A stretch of 37,951 nucleotides of DNA from Cryomorphaceae bacterium (GTDB taxonomy: Bacteria; Bacteroidota; Bacteroidia; Flavobacteriales; Schleiferiaceae), in assembly GCA_021298655.1 (NCBI GenBank), contig JAJTFK010000017.1, forward strand, positions 1 to 37,951. Reading direction: 5' to 3'. Under the pieces are notes generated by a model. It saw nothing but the letters and a program-made list of their open reading frames with translations, did not search any database and was not told where the DNA came from. Positions 30,285 to 37,951 of this stretch are shown piece by piece. The translations under genes were made by a program, and so were the position numbers. The first letter of the stretch is position 1, and each line of letters begins with the position of its first letter.

Positions 30285-32876
30285 ATGAACGCACTCGTAC
30301 GCTCCGCCCTCGTGGCCGCCGCACTGCTGGCCGCCACGCATCCGTCTGAAGGCCAGTCCAAGGCCAAGTCCAAGAAGTCCAAAGGGGCCCCGACCGCAGC
30401 GGCCGCAGCGGCTCCGTCCGATAAAAAGGTAACTATCGCCGCCAAGTTGAAGAACACGGTGGCCTTTGATGGCTTGATGAAGGTGTATCAGGACACGACC
30501 GACGGAAAGCTCTACCTCAAGCTAACGGCGGACCAGTTTAACCGCGAGTTCATTTACTGGAGCTATGCGGAGAACGGCGTGGCTTCAGTTGGCTTCAACC
30601 GCGGCTCGTTTCGCGCCAACGAAGTGTTCACGATTCGCCGCTACTTTGATCAGGTTCAGTTTGAAACCCAAAACACGGGATACTACTTTGATCCGGCCAC
30701 AGCCTTGAGTAAGTCCGCGGAGGCCAACATCAGTCCGGCGGTGCTGCTCAGCGAGAAGGTGGTCGCCGAAGACCGCGCCAAGGGCGAAGTACTGATTGAG
30801 GCCACGGGCCTTTTTTTGGGGGAAGCGCTGGACCGCGTCAAGGCTCCGTCCGCACCCGGGAGCCGGGAGTTTGGCTTGGGCACCCTGAGCAAGACCAAGT
30901 CGCGCGTAGCTAAGGTGCGGGCCTACCCCGAGAATACGGATGTGGTTGTGGACTTGGTGTACGACAACCCCAACGGCGTCGGTGGCGGACCGGACGTGAC
31001 CGACTCGCGCTACGTGACCGTGCGCCTGCAGCACAGCATTTTGGCGATGCCCGCCGCGGACTACATGCCGCGCCGCGATGATCCGCGCGTGGGCTACTTC
31101 GGCCAGCAGATCAACGACATGACTTCGCCGAAGGCGGCCAACTACCGCGACGTAATTAACCGCTGGAAGCTGGTGAAAAAGAACCCCGACGAAGCGGTTA
31201 GCGAGCCGGTCGAACCGATTACCTGGTGGATCGAAAACACCACGCCGCTTGAGTTCCGCGACGTGATTCAGCGCGCGGGCGAAGCCTGGAACGAGGCTTT
31301 TGAGAAGGCGGGCTTTAAGAACGCCATCGTGGTCAAGGTTCAGCCCGACGACGCCACCTGGGATGCGGGCGACATTCGCTACAACGTGCTGCGCTGGACG
31401 TCGAGCCCCTTTCCGCCCTTTGGCGGCTACGGCCCTAGCTTCACCAACCCGCGTACCGGCCAGATTTTGGGCGCCGACATCATGTTTGAGTACGTGTTTG
31501 TGGCGAATCGCTTGAAGCAGGCCGCGCTGTACAACAACCTCGGCTTGGTGGACGCCCAGGCCGAAGAGCCAATGCACGGCGACGACCATGCTGCCTGCGG
31601 TGCGGGCCACTACCTGCAGCAGTCCGCGCTCTTTGGCATGCAAGCCCTGGCCGCGGCGGGCGCTTCGGAAGAGCAGAAAAAGCGCTACCTCGAGGAGTCG
31701 CTGTACTACCTCGTGCTCCACGAAATAGGCCACACCTTCGGCTTGAACCACAACATGAAGGCGTCGCAGCTGCACCTGCCGAAAGACATTCACAACCGCG
31801 AACTCACCGAGCGCGTGGGCCTGGTGGGGTCGGTAATGGACTACCCCGCGGTCAACGTCAGTTTGGACCCCAAAAAACAGGGGCAGTACTTCACGACCAA
31901 GCCCGGACCCTACGACCTGTGGGCCATTGAGTACGGCTACAGCACGGGCGTGGCCGACGCCGACGCCGAAGAAGCGCGCCTGAATGAAATCCTTGCGCGC
32001 AGCACCGCTCCGGAGTTGACGTTTGGCAACGACGCCGACGACATGCGCTCGCCGGGCAAGGCCATTGACCCGCGCGTCAACGTCAACGACATGTCGGGCG
32101 ACGCCATCGCCTACGGGGTTGAGCGCATGCAGCTGGTCAACCGCTTGTACGGAACCTTGTTGGAGAACTACCGCAAGGAGGGCCAGAGCTACCAAGAGTT
32201 GGTGCAGGCATATGCCATTCTGGGCGGCGAAATCAGCAACGCGGCCGCAGCCATCAGCCGCTACGTCGGCGGGGTCTACGTGGAGCGCGGATTCCCGGGC
32301 CAGCCGGGCGCCAAGGATCCGTTTACGCCGGTTTCGTGGGCCGACCAAAAACGCGCCATGAACGCCCTGCGCACCCATGTTTTTGCGCCGACGGCGTTTG
32401 ACGCCGCCGCGCCCGTGTGGAAGTACCTGCAGCAGCAGCGCCGCGGATTTGGCTTCTTCAGCCAGACCGAGGACCCCAAAATCCACGACCGCAGCCTCGC
32501 CATTCAGCGCAACGTACTGGCTCACCTGCTGCACCCGGCGGTGATGAAGCGCCTGACCGATTCCAAGCTCTACGGCAACCAGTACAGCGTGGCCGCCATG
32601 ACGGCCGACCTGACCGACGCCCTTTTTGCGGCGGATTGGACCACTCCGGTAAATGGATTCCGCCAAAATGTTCAGCTGGAATACCTCGATCGGTTGATTG
32701 ACATCGCGGGCCTTGGGGAAAAGCCGGCAACCGGATACGATCGCCCATCGCAGTCGGCGGCCTTGGCCCAAATTCAGCGCATTCGCCAGCTCGTCCGCAC
32801 GAATCCGGGCACCGATGCCGAAACAAAGGCACACCGTGCGCATTTGGCCCTAAAATTGGATAAGGCGCTGGACTAA
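30285..32876 (+). CDS. secreted zinc-dependent metalloprotease (DUF5117/DUF4953 type)
   Basis: The 863-residue protein has a signal peptide (MNALVRSALVAAALLAATHPSEG) followed by a Lys/Ala-rich stretch. The large N-terminal region (about 50-370) matches the DUF5117-type start of Bacteroidota proteases. The catalytic domain carries HEIGHTFGLNH at residues 479-489, the metzincin HExxHxxGxxH zinc site, followed by GSVMDYP, which resembles a Met-turn. The C-terminal region is helical. ATG 30285 is chosen because it starts the signal peptide. Substrates are unknown. No type IX sorting domain is obvious at the C-terminus. A sensor kinase gene follows after 13 bases and may be co-transcribed. Confidence 0.88.
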   Translation: MNALVRSALVAAALLAATHPSEGQSKAKSKKSKGAPTAAAAAAPSDKKVTIAAKLKNTVAFDGLMKVYQDTTDGKLYLKLTADQFNREFIYWSYAENGVASVGFNRGSFRANEVFTIRRYFDQVQFETQNTGYYFDPATALSKSAEANISPAVLLSEKVVAEDRAKGEVLIEATGLFLGEALDRVKAPSAPGSREFGLGTLSKTKSRVAKVRAYPENTDVVVDLVYDNPNGVGGGPDVTDSRYVTVRLQHSILAMPAADYMPRRDDPRVGYFGQQINDMTSPKAANYRDVINRWKLVKKNPDEAVSEPVEPITWWIENTTPLEFRDVIQRAGEAWNEAFEKAGFKNAIVVKVQPDDATWDAGDIRYNVLRWTSSPFPPFGGYGPSFTNPRTGQILGADIMFEYVFVANRLKQAALYNNLGLVDAQAEEPMHGDDHAACGAGHYLQQSALFGMQALAAAGASEEQKKRYLEESLYYLVLHEIGHTFGLNHNMKASQLHLPKDIHNRELTERVGLVGSVMDYPAVNVSLDPKKQGQYFTTKPGPYDLWAIEYGYSTGVADADAEEARLNEILARSTAPELTFGNDADDMRSPGKAIDPRVNVNDMSGDAIAYGVERMQLVNRLYGTLLENYRKEGQSYQELVQAYAILGGEISNAAAAISRYVGGVYVERGFPGQPGAKDPFTPVSWADQKRAMNALRTHVFAPTAFDAAAPVWKYLQQQRRGFGFFSQTEDPKIHDRSLAIQRNVLAHLLHPAVMKRLTDSKLYGNQYSVAAMTADLTDALFAADWTTPVNGFRQNVQLEYLDRLIDIAGLGEKPATGYDRPSQSAALAQIQRIRQLVRTNPGTDAETKAHRAHLALKLDKALD

Positions 32877-32889
32877 CCGCTAGCCTGCC

Positions 32890-34314
32890 ATGCGACTGAC
32901 CCTCCGCGTCCGAATTTTCATCGCCATGTTCCTGTTGGTGGTGCTGGGTTTTGGCGCCACTGGGGTGGTCAGCTTCCTTCATTTTAAGGCCGAAGAAGTT
33001 GAGTACCGCCGCGAGCGCCTTAAGCGCAAGGAGCAGGCCGTAGAGGCCCACGTGGCCCACGAGCTTCAGCGTGCGATCGGCAAAGACATTGACGAGGGGG
33101 ATTTGATGTCGGCGTTCAATGAAGAGCTCTGCAGCATCAGCCGAATTCACCAAATTGACGTGGCCCTGTACCGAATGAACGGCGAACTCTTGCTCTCGTC
33201 GAACATGGCCCTGGTGGACGAAGGGATTCTTCCGCCCCGGCTACCGGAACTGGTCCACAGCCGCCGAAACCAAATTCTGAGCATTTCGGACCCGAGCCGC
33301 GGCGATCGGGAATTGCTGCTTTATACCGCAGAAATTAACAACGAATTGGGGCTTCCCGTGGCCTTGATGGTGGTCCCCTACAGCGACAAGGTCGAACGCC
33401 CCATGGAGGACATGGCTTTTTTTCGGGCTTTAGCTTGGCTGCACCTGGTGCTTTTTGTCGCGGCCACCTACTTTGCCTACCTGCTTTCGCGGAGCATTAC
33501 CCAGGGCTTGGAGGTCGTGGGCAACGCCATGAAGGGCAACCCCGAAGACGGCAGCAGCAATCCGCATCAGGTCGCGTGGCGCTCAAAGGACGAGATTGGC
33601 CAGCTGGTGGACGCGTACAACCGGATGGTCCAGCAAACCGAGGAAAACGCCAAGGCCTTGGCCAACGCCGAGAAGGAGCGAGCGTGGCGCGAAATGGCGC
33701 AGCAGGTCGCCCACGAAATCAAGAATCCGCTCACCCCAATGCGGCTGATGACGCAGCTGCACGCCAGCCGCGCGGCGCAGCTTACGGCCGACGAAGTGCG
33801 GAATTTTTCGGAGTCGATGCTTGCGCAGATTGATGCCATGTCGGCGGTTGCCGGGGACTTTAGCGAGTTGGCTAAGATTTCTAACGGACCCCTTCGGCCG
33901 GTAGACTTGGCCACGGTGCTGCGCCGAATTCAGCTTGCGTATCCGGGACTTGACTTGGCGTTGCCCGCGGGGCCCTGGATGGTTTTGGGAACCGAAGATT
34001 CGCTACTTCGTGTCTTTAACAACTTGTTAAACAACGCCTTGGATGCCATACCCCAGGGCAAGCAACCCAACGTATCCGTTACGGTTCGCGAGGACGAAGG
34101 CCATATTCTCGTGTCGGTTCGCGACAACGGTTCGGGAATTGCGCCCGAGCGCTGGGAGGCCATTTTTGCGCCGCATTTTACGACCAAATCCACGGGTACG
34201 GGTCTCGGGCTGGCGCTGGTGAAGTCCATAGTTGCGGGAATGGGTGGCCGCATCTGGATTGAATCCTCGTCGCCGGAAGGTTCGGTGTTTATGCTTCGCC
34301 TTCCGCGCGCGTAA
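32890..34314 (+). CDS. sensor histidine kinase (NtrY-like architecture)
   Basis: The 474-residue membrane kinase has two membrane segments (about residues 9-31 and 178-199) flanking an extracytoplasmic sensor region. A HAMP-like linker (200-250) follows, then a HisKA domain with phospho-accepting His275 in QVAHEIKNPLTPM. The ATPase domain has N box NNLLNNALDAI, G1 DNGSGIAPE and G2 GTGLGLALVKSI. All kinase motifs are present, so it should be active. No response regulator is adjacent, making it an orphan here. It follows the metalloprotease by 13 bases, suggesting shared transcription and perhaps an envelope-related signal. Its last 26 bases overlap the convergent methyltransferase gene. Confidence 0.9.
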   Translation: MRLTLRVRIFIAMFLLVVLGFGATGVVSFLHFKAEEVEYRRERLKRKEQAVEAHVAHELQRAIGKDIDEGDLMSAFNEELCSISRIHQIDVALYRMNGELLLSSNMALVDEGILPPRLPELVHSRRNQILSISDPSRGDRELLLYTAEINNELGLPVALMVVPYSDKVERPMEDMAFFRALAWLHLVLFVAATYFAYLLSRSITQGLEVVGNAMKGNPEDGSSNPHQVAWRSKDEIGQLVDAYNRMVQQTEENAKALANAEKERAWREMAQQVAHEIKNPLTPMRLMTQLHASRAAQLTADEVRNFSESMLAQIDAMSAVAGDFSELAKISNGPLRPVDLATVLRRIQLAYPGLDLALPAGPWMVLGTEDSLLRVFNNLLNNALDAIPQGKQPNVSVTVREDEGHILVSVRDNGSGIAPERWEAIFAPHFTTKSTGTGLGLALVKSIVAGMGGRIWIESSSPEGSVFMLRLPRA

Positions 34315-35092
34315 CCACCAGGATTTGCTGGGTTCCCCCAAAGCGCTCGGGCAGTACCCGGTACGTCCATCCCGCGGGCACGAGGCGGTTCCAGTCTGCC
34401 GCACTGAAGTAGACGCTGGCGTAGTTCTCGGGATTTAGCTGGTCCTCAAGTTCCGGAAGGGCGGATTCTTCGGTCGCGGAATGCACTTGGGTTTCGGGGG
34501 TAGCATCGTGCAGCGTGATCAGGGCCAATCCGTTTGGGCGGAGCGCGTCCAGCATGCGCTGAAGTTCTGCGGCGGCATCCCGAGGGCGCAGGTGGGTAAG
34601 CACCGATCCGGCCACGACGAGGTCAACCGGCGTCCCGTTCCAGGGCCTTGCGCCCCAAGCATTCTGCTGAAAGGCCATTGCGCCCGCTTTGGGGTCGTAA
34701 ACCCAGCGTTCGGCAGTCGGAAATTCCGCGGCCAGAAAGCGCCCCACCCGGCCGTATCCGCCGCCAAAGTCGAGCAGGCTTTGGGCCATGGGGGCCGATT
34801 TTTTTGCCGCAAGGGCCAGTTCGCGCCCCGCGCCGAAGTACTCCGAAGCCGCCCGAACCCAGTCTCCGCCCGAAACGCTCAAGGGGAAGCGGAACATGGC
34901 ATCGGCTCGGTGAATGGCCGGCGAAACACCCTCGGGCAGTTCGGGAATCCACGGCAGGCTCAGGGTTTCGGGGAGGTGCTGCTGCTGCAGGGCCGCCAAG
35001 GCATCCACGCGCCGCCGCAGTACGGCCAGGGCGTCGCGGTTTTCGCCGATGCCCGATTTGTCTTGAATCCAACGTTGAAGGCGCTTGAGCAC
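34289..35092 (-). CDS. class I SAM-dependent methyltransferase
   Basis: From GTG 35092 the protein has 267 residues. The N-terminal 60 residues are helical and charged (LKRLQRWIQDKSGIGENRD). The methyltransferase domain begins with the SAM-binding LLDFGGGYGRVGRFLAAEF, followed by VDLVVAGSVLTHLRP and LRPNGLALITLHD. The frame is open further upstream to 35347, but that part lies antisense to the next gene and has no family features. Substrate is unknown; the layout resembles sugar or glycan methyltransferases. It overlaps the kinase gene by 26 bases at its 3' end and is divergent from the enoyl-CoA hydratase. Confidence 0.75.
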   Translation of the reverse strand: MLKRLQRWIQDKSGIGENRDALAVLRRRVDALAALQQQHLPETLSLPWIPELPEGVSPAIHRADAMFRFPLSVSGGDWVRAASEYFGAGRELALAAKKSAPMAQSLLDFGGGYGRVGRFLAAEFPTAERWVYDPKAGAMAFQQNAWGARPWNGTPVDLVVAGSVLTHLRPRDAAAELQRMLDALRPNGLALITLHDATPETQVHSATEESALPELEDQLNPENYASVYFSAADWNRLVPAGWTYRVLPERFGGTQQILVVTRAEGEA

Positions 35093-35098
35093 AGAAAG

Positions 35099-35106
35099 TA
35101 TCTTTG
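35099..35106 (+). promoter_or_regulatory. -7 promoter element of the enoyl-CoA hydratase gene
   Basis: TATCTTTG is an exact TAnnTTTG match, 44 bases before ATG 35151. Confidence 0.45.
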
Positions 35107-35150
35107 GTCTGGCCAAAGTACGCCATTCACGCAACCCAATACGATGCCCC

Positions 35151-35915
35151 ATGTCCACCGTACGCCTTGAAGTTCGCGACCGCGTCGCTTTTCTTACGAT
35201 TGACCGCCCGGAAGCGCTGAACGCGCTGAACGCGCCGACGATCCAATCACTCCACGAGCACGTAATCGCGCTGGACGAGCGGGCCGACGTTCGCGCCGTC
35301 GTGCTCACGGGCGCAGGGCCCAAGAGTTTTGTTGCCGGGGGCGACATCGCGGAGTTTGCGGGCTACAGTCCGGCTGAGGGCGAGGCCTTGGCCCGCCGCG
35401 GCCACGACCTGCTGTTTAACCGTATTGCGCAGGCGCGCAAGCCCTACATCGCCGCCGTCAATGGATTTGCCCTAGGTGGAGGACTGGAGCTGGCCATGGC
35501 CTGCCACGTTCGGGTGGCGTCGACCACGGCGCGCATGGGCCTGCCGGAGTCGTCGCTTGGGGTAATTCCCGGCTACGGAGGTACCCAGCGCTTGGTCCAA
35601 CTCGTCGGTAAGGGTCGGGCGCTCGAGCTGATGTTCGGCGCCAGCATGATAGACGCAGCCAAGGCCGAGGCTTGGGGCTTAGTTAACGCGACCCACGAGC
35701 CCGATGCGCTCCTGGAAGCCGCCGAAGCCATGGCGCGCCACTTCATCAAAGCATCGGGCGATGCGCAGGCCGCCATCATCCGTACCGTGAACGCCGCCAC
35801 CGAGGGCGGGCCGGGTTTTGCTGCCGAAATCGCCGAGTTTGGCGCCCGATTTGGGACCGCAGAATTTACCGAAGGCACCACGGCTTTTCTCGAAAAACGC
35901 AAGCCGCTTTTTTAG
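35151..35915 (+). CDS. enoyl-CoA hydratase/isomerase family protein
   Basis: The 254-residue crotonase-fold protein has the start RVAFLTIDRPEALNALN and the oxyanion-hole segments FVAGGDIAEF and GFALGGGLELAMAC. Both catalytic glutamates are present, the first in GGGLELAMAC and the second in LPESSLGVIPGYGGTQRLV. It should hydrate trans-2-enoyl-CoA, for example crotonyl-CoA, in fatty acid or short-chain acyl-CoA breakdown. ATG 35151 begins the conserved domain; an in-frame start at 35085 lies before the promoter element. No other beta-oxidation gene is adjacent. Confidence 0.92.
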   Translation: MSTVRLEVRDRVAFLTIDRPEALNALNAPTIQSLHEHVIALDERADVRAVVLTGAGPKSFVAGGDIAEFAGYSPAEGEALARRGHDLLFNRIAQARKPYIAAVNGFALGGGLELAMACHVRVASTTARMGLPESSLGVIPGYGGTQRLVQLVGKGRALELMFGASMIDAAKAEAWGLVNATHEPDALLEAAEAMARHFIKASGDAQAAIIRTVNAATEGGPGFAAEIAEFGARFGTAEFTEGTTAFLEKRKPLF

Positions 35916-35970
35916 GTGTAGGCAGCGGGGCGTCTTTGTGCTAAATTGACGGCACCTAAACGCAACGCAT

Positions 35971-36675
35971 ATGTCTTTTTTGGTAATTGAACACGCGGTT
36001 TATTCCTTTGGCTCTGTCGGGTGGCTGGGCGGTATTGCGATTTTTGCAGCCTACGCAGCCCTTGTTTTCGGCGCGGCGCGCACCTGGAAGGGCGAGGAAC
36101 TCCGCACCTTTGAACGCTGGTGGGGCTACGCTTTGGCCGGGCTGCTGCTCGCCAAGCACCTGTACCTCTACCAAGTGGGCTTGTGGAACGTCCACGACAA
36201 CCTGGAACTTCACCTTTGCGGGTTCAGCCGCATGCTGAGCATTTTGCTGCTGGCATTTGGTGCCCGATGGGCGTTTTATCCCTTGTTTTTCTGGGGTATC
36301 GTCGGCGGATTTCACAGCCTACTCACCCCCGAGCTTACTGCGGGCGACAGCCCCTTCATGTACGCCGAATACTACATTGTACACGGCGGAATCATCATTA
36401 TTCCCCTGTACTTCGTCTTCGCACGGGGCTGGATGATTGGCAAGTGGACCTGGGCGAAAATGCTGGGAGTCAATGTTTTGTTGATGGCCCCCGTGGGCTT
36501 GGTTAACTACCTCGTCGACGCAAACTACATGTTTCTTTGCCAGCGTCCCATGGTAGATAATCCCTTCATCATGGGCGATTGGCCCTTTTACATTTTTGGC
36601 TTTTTGGCGGCCGGAGCCCTTCACTACGGCGCCCTAACCTTGCTTTTTTGGAAGCGGATTAACCGAGCGGCATAA
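35971..36675 (+). CDS. YwaF/TIGR02206-like membrane protein, copy 1
   Basis: The 234-residue protein has about six to seven membrane segments. It shares the pattern of the YwaF/TIGR02206 family of unknown function: LELHLCGFSRML, FFWGIVGGFHSLLTPEL, YYIVHGGIIIIPLYFVF and the late NYMFLCQRP with GDWPFYIFGF. The stop overlaps the start of the next gene by one base (TAATG). That gene is a clear paralogue, so the two are a tandem duplication and probably a two-subunit complex or a functional pair. No promoter is evident upstream. Confidence 0.8.
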   Translation: MSFLVIEHAVYSFGSVGWLGGIAIFAAYAALVFGAARTWKGEELRTFERWWGYALAGLLLAKHLYLYQVGLWNVHDNLELHLCGFSRMLSILLLAFGARWAFYPLFFWGIVGGFHSLLTPELTAGDSPFMYAEYYIVHGGIIIIPLYFVFARGWMIGKWTWAKMLGVNVLLMAPVGLVNYLVDANYMFLCQRPMVDNPFIMGDWPFYIFGFLAAGALHYGALTLLFWKRINRAA

Positions 36676-37385
36676 TGGGCGAGTGGGATATGGTGGTTGT
36701 CGAAGTCGGCGGCCCAATTTGGTGGGGCGGCTTCGGCATCCTGGTCCTCTTTTTTCTCGGATTTTTTGTCCTTGCCCCGAGGGCCGGGCACCCCAAGTTT
36801 GCTCAATGGGAGAAGATTTTGGGATGGGCCATTCTCGCCAATCAGTCCTGGTACTGGTGGATGGCGCTCGCCGACGGCACGTTTAATGCTCGCGAGTCGC
36901 TGCCGCTTCACATGTGCAGCTTTAGTCAGTTCCTGCTTTTTGCGCACTTGGTGCTCAAGCAAAAATGGGCACTGCCGCTCGTGGCCTTCTGGGGTCCGCT
37001 GGGCGGAATTCAGGCCTTCCTCACGCCCGCACTGGAGTCGTCGACCACGGTGGGTTACGTGACGCAATTTTACACCGCGCACTCTTCGGTGGTGGTGATT
37101 CCGCTCTACCTGATTATTCGGGGCGGAGCGCGCCTTCCGCGCCGTCTTTTTTGGCGCGTGATCGGCATCACCAATCTGGTCGGGTTTGCCATGATGGCGG
37201 TGAACGCGGCGCTGGGGTCCAACTACTGGTACGTCAACCAACCGCCGCCCGTAGATCACCCGTTGGTGCAAGGTGATTGGCCCTATTACTTGATCGGCAT
37301 CGAAGGCGCGGTCCTGGCGCTGTTCGCCGGGCTCTTTATGCTCCTTCGCGGCTACCGAGTAGCCGAAGCGCCTCACGCCGGCTAA
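36675..37385 (+). CDS. YwaF/TIGR02206-like membrane protein, copy 2
   Basis: The 236-residue paralogue of the preceding gene shows the same ordered motifs: LPLHMCSFSQFL, AFWGPLGGIQAFLTPAL, FYTAHSSVVVIPLYLII, NYWYVNQPPP and GDWPYYLIGI. The shared His, Cys and aromatic positions in the membrane segments (LHLC/LHMC, the H of VHGG/AHSS, NY..) are candidates for function. Overall similarity is moderate, so the duplication is old. It is translationally coupled to copy 1. Its last 50 bases overlap the convergent alkD-like gene. Confidence 0.8.
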   Translation: MGEWDMVVVEVGGPIWWGGFGILVLFFLGFFVLAPRAGHPKFAQWEKILGWAILANQSWYWWMALADGTFNARESLPLHMCSFSQFLLFAHLVLKQKWALPLVAFWGPLGGIQAFLTPALESSTTVGYVTQFYTAHSSVVVIPLYLIIRGGARLPRRLFWRVIGITNLVGFAMMAVNAALGSNYWYVNQPPPVDHPLVQGDWPYYLIGIEGAVLALFAGLFMLLRGYRVAEAPHAG

Positions 37386-37950
37386 GTCCGCTGAGTTCGG
37401 GGTGGGCGTCGACCCACTGCCGAACCCACCGAGGGTTCGTGCGGCTGTAGTCGCGCAGGGCCCATCCGATGGCTTTGCGGTGAAAGAATTCCTTGGATTC
37501 CGTGTGGGCGCCCAGGGCCTCGTCGAGCCATTCGGTGCGCGTTTCGGTGCGGAATCCGAGTTGGGCAATCATGGCGGTGCGGTTGAGCCAAAGGTTATCG
37601 GCGTAAATCCATTGCTGGATTCGAGGCCAAACGGCCTCTGGGTGGCGCTTAAGCAGGGCACCGGCCCCGTGCACCGCCAGCGTGTCCACGCTGTCCCACC
37701 AGCTTTGGGTGGTTATCCAGTATTCCAGGGCCGGGAGCGCTTCCTCCGGCGACCAAAATTTAGACTCCGATTTTAGCAGGTCAAGGGCGACGTATTGGGC
37801 TTCGCGGAAGGGGAGCGCCCAAAGCTGGTGTAACGTGTCGATGGCGGCGGATTTTTTGGGTCGCTCGGCCCAGTGCGTCCGCTGGATTTCGGCGCGAAGG
37901 GGCTTGGGAATTCCCAAAAAGGAGAAGTTGTGCTTCATGTAGGCGGCCAT
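37336..37950 (-). CDS. DNA alkylation repair protein, AlkD-like (5' end cut by window)
   Basis: The visible 204 residues are HEAT-like helical repeats of the AlkD family, DNA glycosylases that remove alkylated bases. MKHNFSFLGIPKPLR matches the family's early MK..F.FLGI segment. TTQSWWDSVDTLAVH carries the catalytic-site Trp and Asp, and FFHRKAIGWALRDYSRTNP is the conserved C-terminal repeat. In the family some residues usually precede MAAYMK, and the frame is open to the window edge. The true start therefore probably lies beyond 37951 and the gene is partial. It overlaps the YwaF-like copy 2 by 50 bases, tail to tail. Confidence 0.85.
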   Translation of the reverse strand: MAAYMKHNFSFLGIPKPLRAEIQRTHWAERPKKSAAIDTLHQLWALPFREAQYVALDLLKSESKFWSPEEALPALEYWITTQSWWDSVDTLAVHGAGALLKRHPEAVWPRIQQWIYADNLWLNRTAMIAQLGFRTETRTEWLDEALGAHTESKEFFHRKAIGWALRDYSRTNPRWVRQWVDAHPELSGLSRREALRLLGSREGA

Positions 37951-37951
37951 C

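Noticed and set aside
30585-32843. 752-codon open frame antisense to the metalloprotease
   Set aside because: Its length reflects codon bias of the sense gene. It has no signal peptide, family motif or plausible promoter.
1-37951. GC skew switch as support for the origin
   Set aside because: Lines of gltX were slightly C-rich and lines of pgk clearly G-rich on the plus strand, but the aldehyde dehydrogenase, fabF and atpA gave mixed results. Hand sampling is not decisive, so it is not used as evidence.
1-37951. CRISPR arrays, insertion sequences, integrase genes, rRNA genes
   Set aside because: I looked for regularly spaced repeats, transposase or integrase motifs and rRNA-like sequence and saw none.

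Overview
The window looks like chromosomal core DNA from a member of the Bacteroidota, probably Flavobacteriales-like, with coding DNA near 60% GC in the lines I counted. The evidence is the repeated TAnnTTTG promoter element a few bases to a few tens of bases upstream of starts, the lack of Shine-Dalgarno sequences, and lineage-typical gene orders: acpP-fabF-rnc-IPExxVDY-pyk divergent from purN; PorW/SprE-bactofilin-atpZ-atpBEFHAG with no atpDC; and ybeY-mnmG. No rRNA, CRISPR array, insertion sequence or prophage was seen. Species cannot be named from this.

Layout. 1-2.2 kb: gltX, folB and a tRNA-Cys with a strong terminator. 2.2-4.6 kb: an AraC-type regulator with a degenerate receiver domain, then an ALDH7-type aldehyde dehydrogenase. 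4.58-4.91 kb: the only gene-free stretch over 300 bases. It is very AT-rich, has weak DnaA-box-like 9-mers and is a candidate replication origin. 4.9-8.5 kb: rpiB, ybeY, mnmG and a methyltransferase, with three copies of the palindrome GTTCCACGTGGAAC (candidate parS) at both ends of mnmG and inside it. 8.5-13.2 kb: holB(-), pgk(+), a minus-strand operon of two related lipoproteins plus cvpA, and pheS(+). 13.3-17.4 kb: the acpP-to-pyk operon (-). 17.5-19.1 kb: purN-rnhA(+), then a ParD antitoxin with a ParE toxin gene broken by a stop codon (-). 19.1-21.5 kb: a GH3-family adenylating enzyme and a degenerate M23/LytM protein (-). 21.5-30.2 kb: PorW/SprE (type IX secretion), bactofilin, and the ATP synthase Fo/F1 genes atpZ, atpI-like, atpB, E, F, H, A, G, closed by a terminator. 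30.3-38 kb: a secreted metzincin-like protease, an orphan sensor kinase, a methyltransferase(-), an enoyl-CoA hydratase, two tandem YwaF/TIGR02206 membrane proteins, and the C-terminal part of an AlkD-type DNA repair gene(-) cut by the window edge.

Most genes are housekeeping: translation, tRNA modification, glycolysis, fatty acid synthesis, purine synthesis and energy. The points that deserve attention are the palindrome cluster beside the AT-rich block (a possible chromosome segregation and origin locus), an apparent frameshift separating the atpB signal peptide from the rest of atpB, the nonsense-inactivated parE, and a pattern in which five of six convergent gene pairs overlap at their 3' ends.
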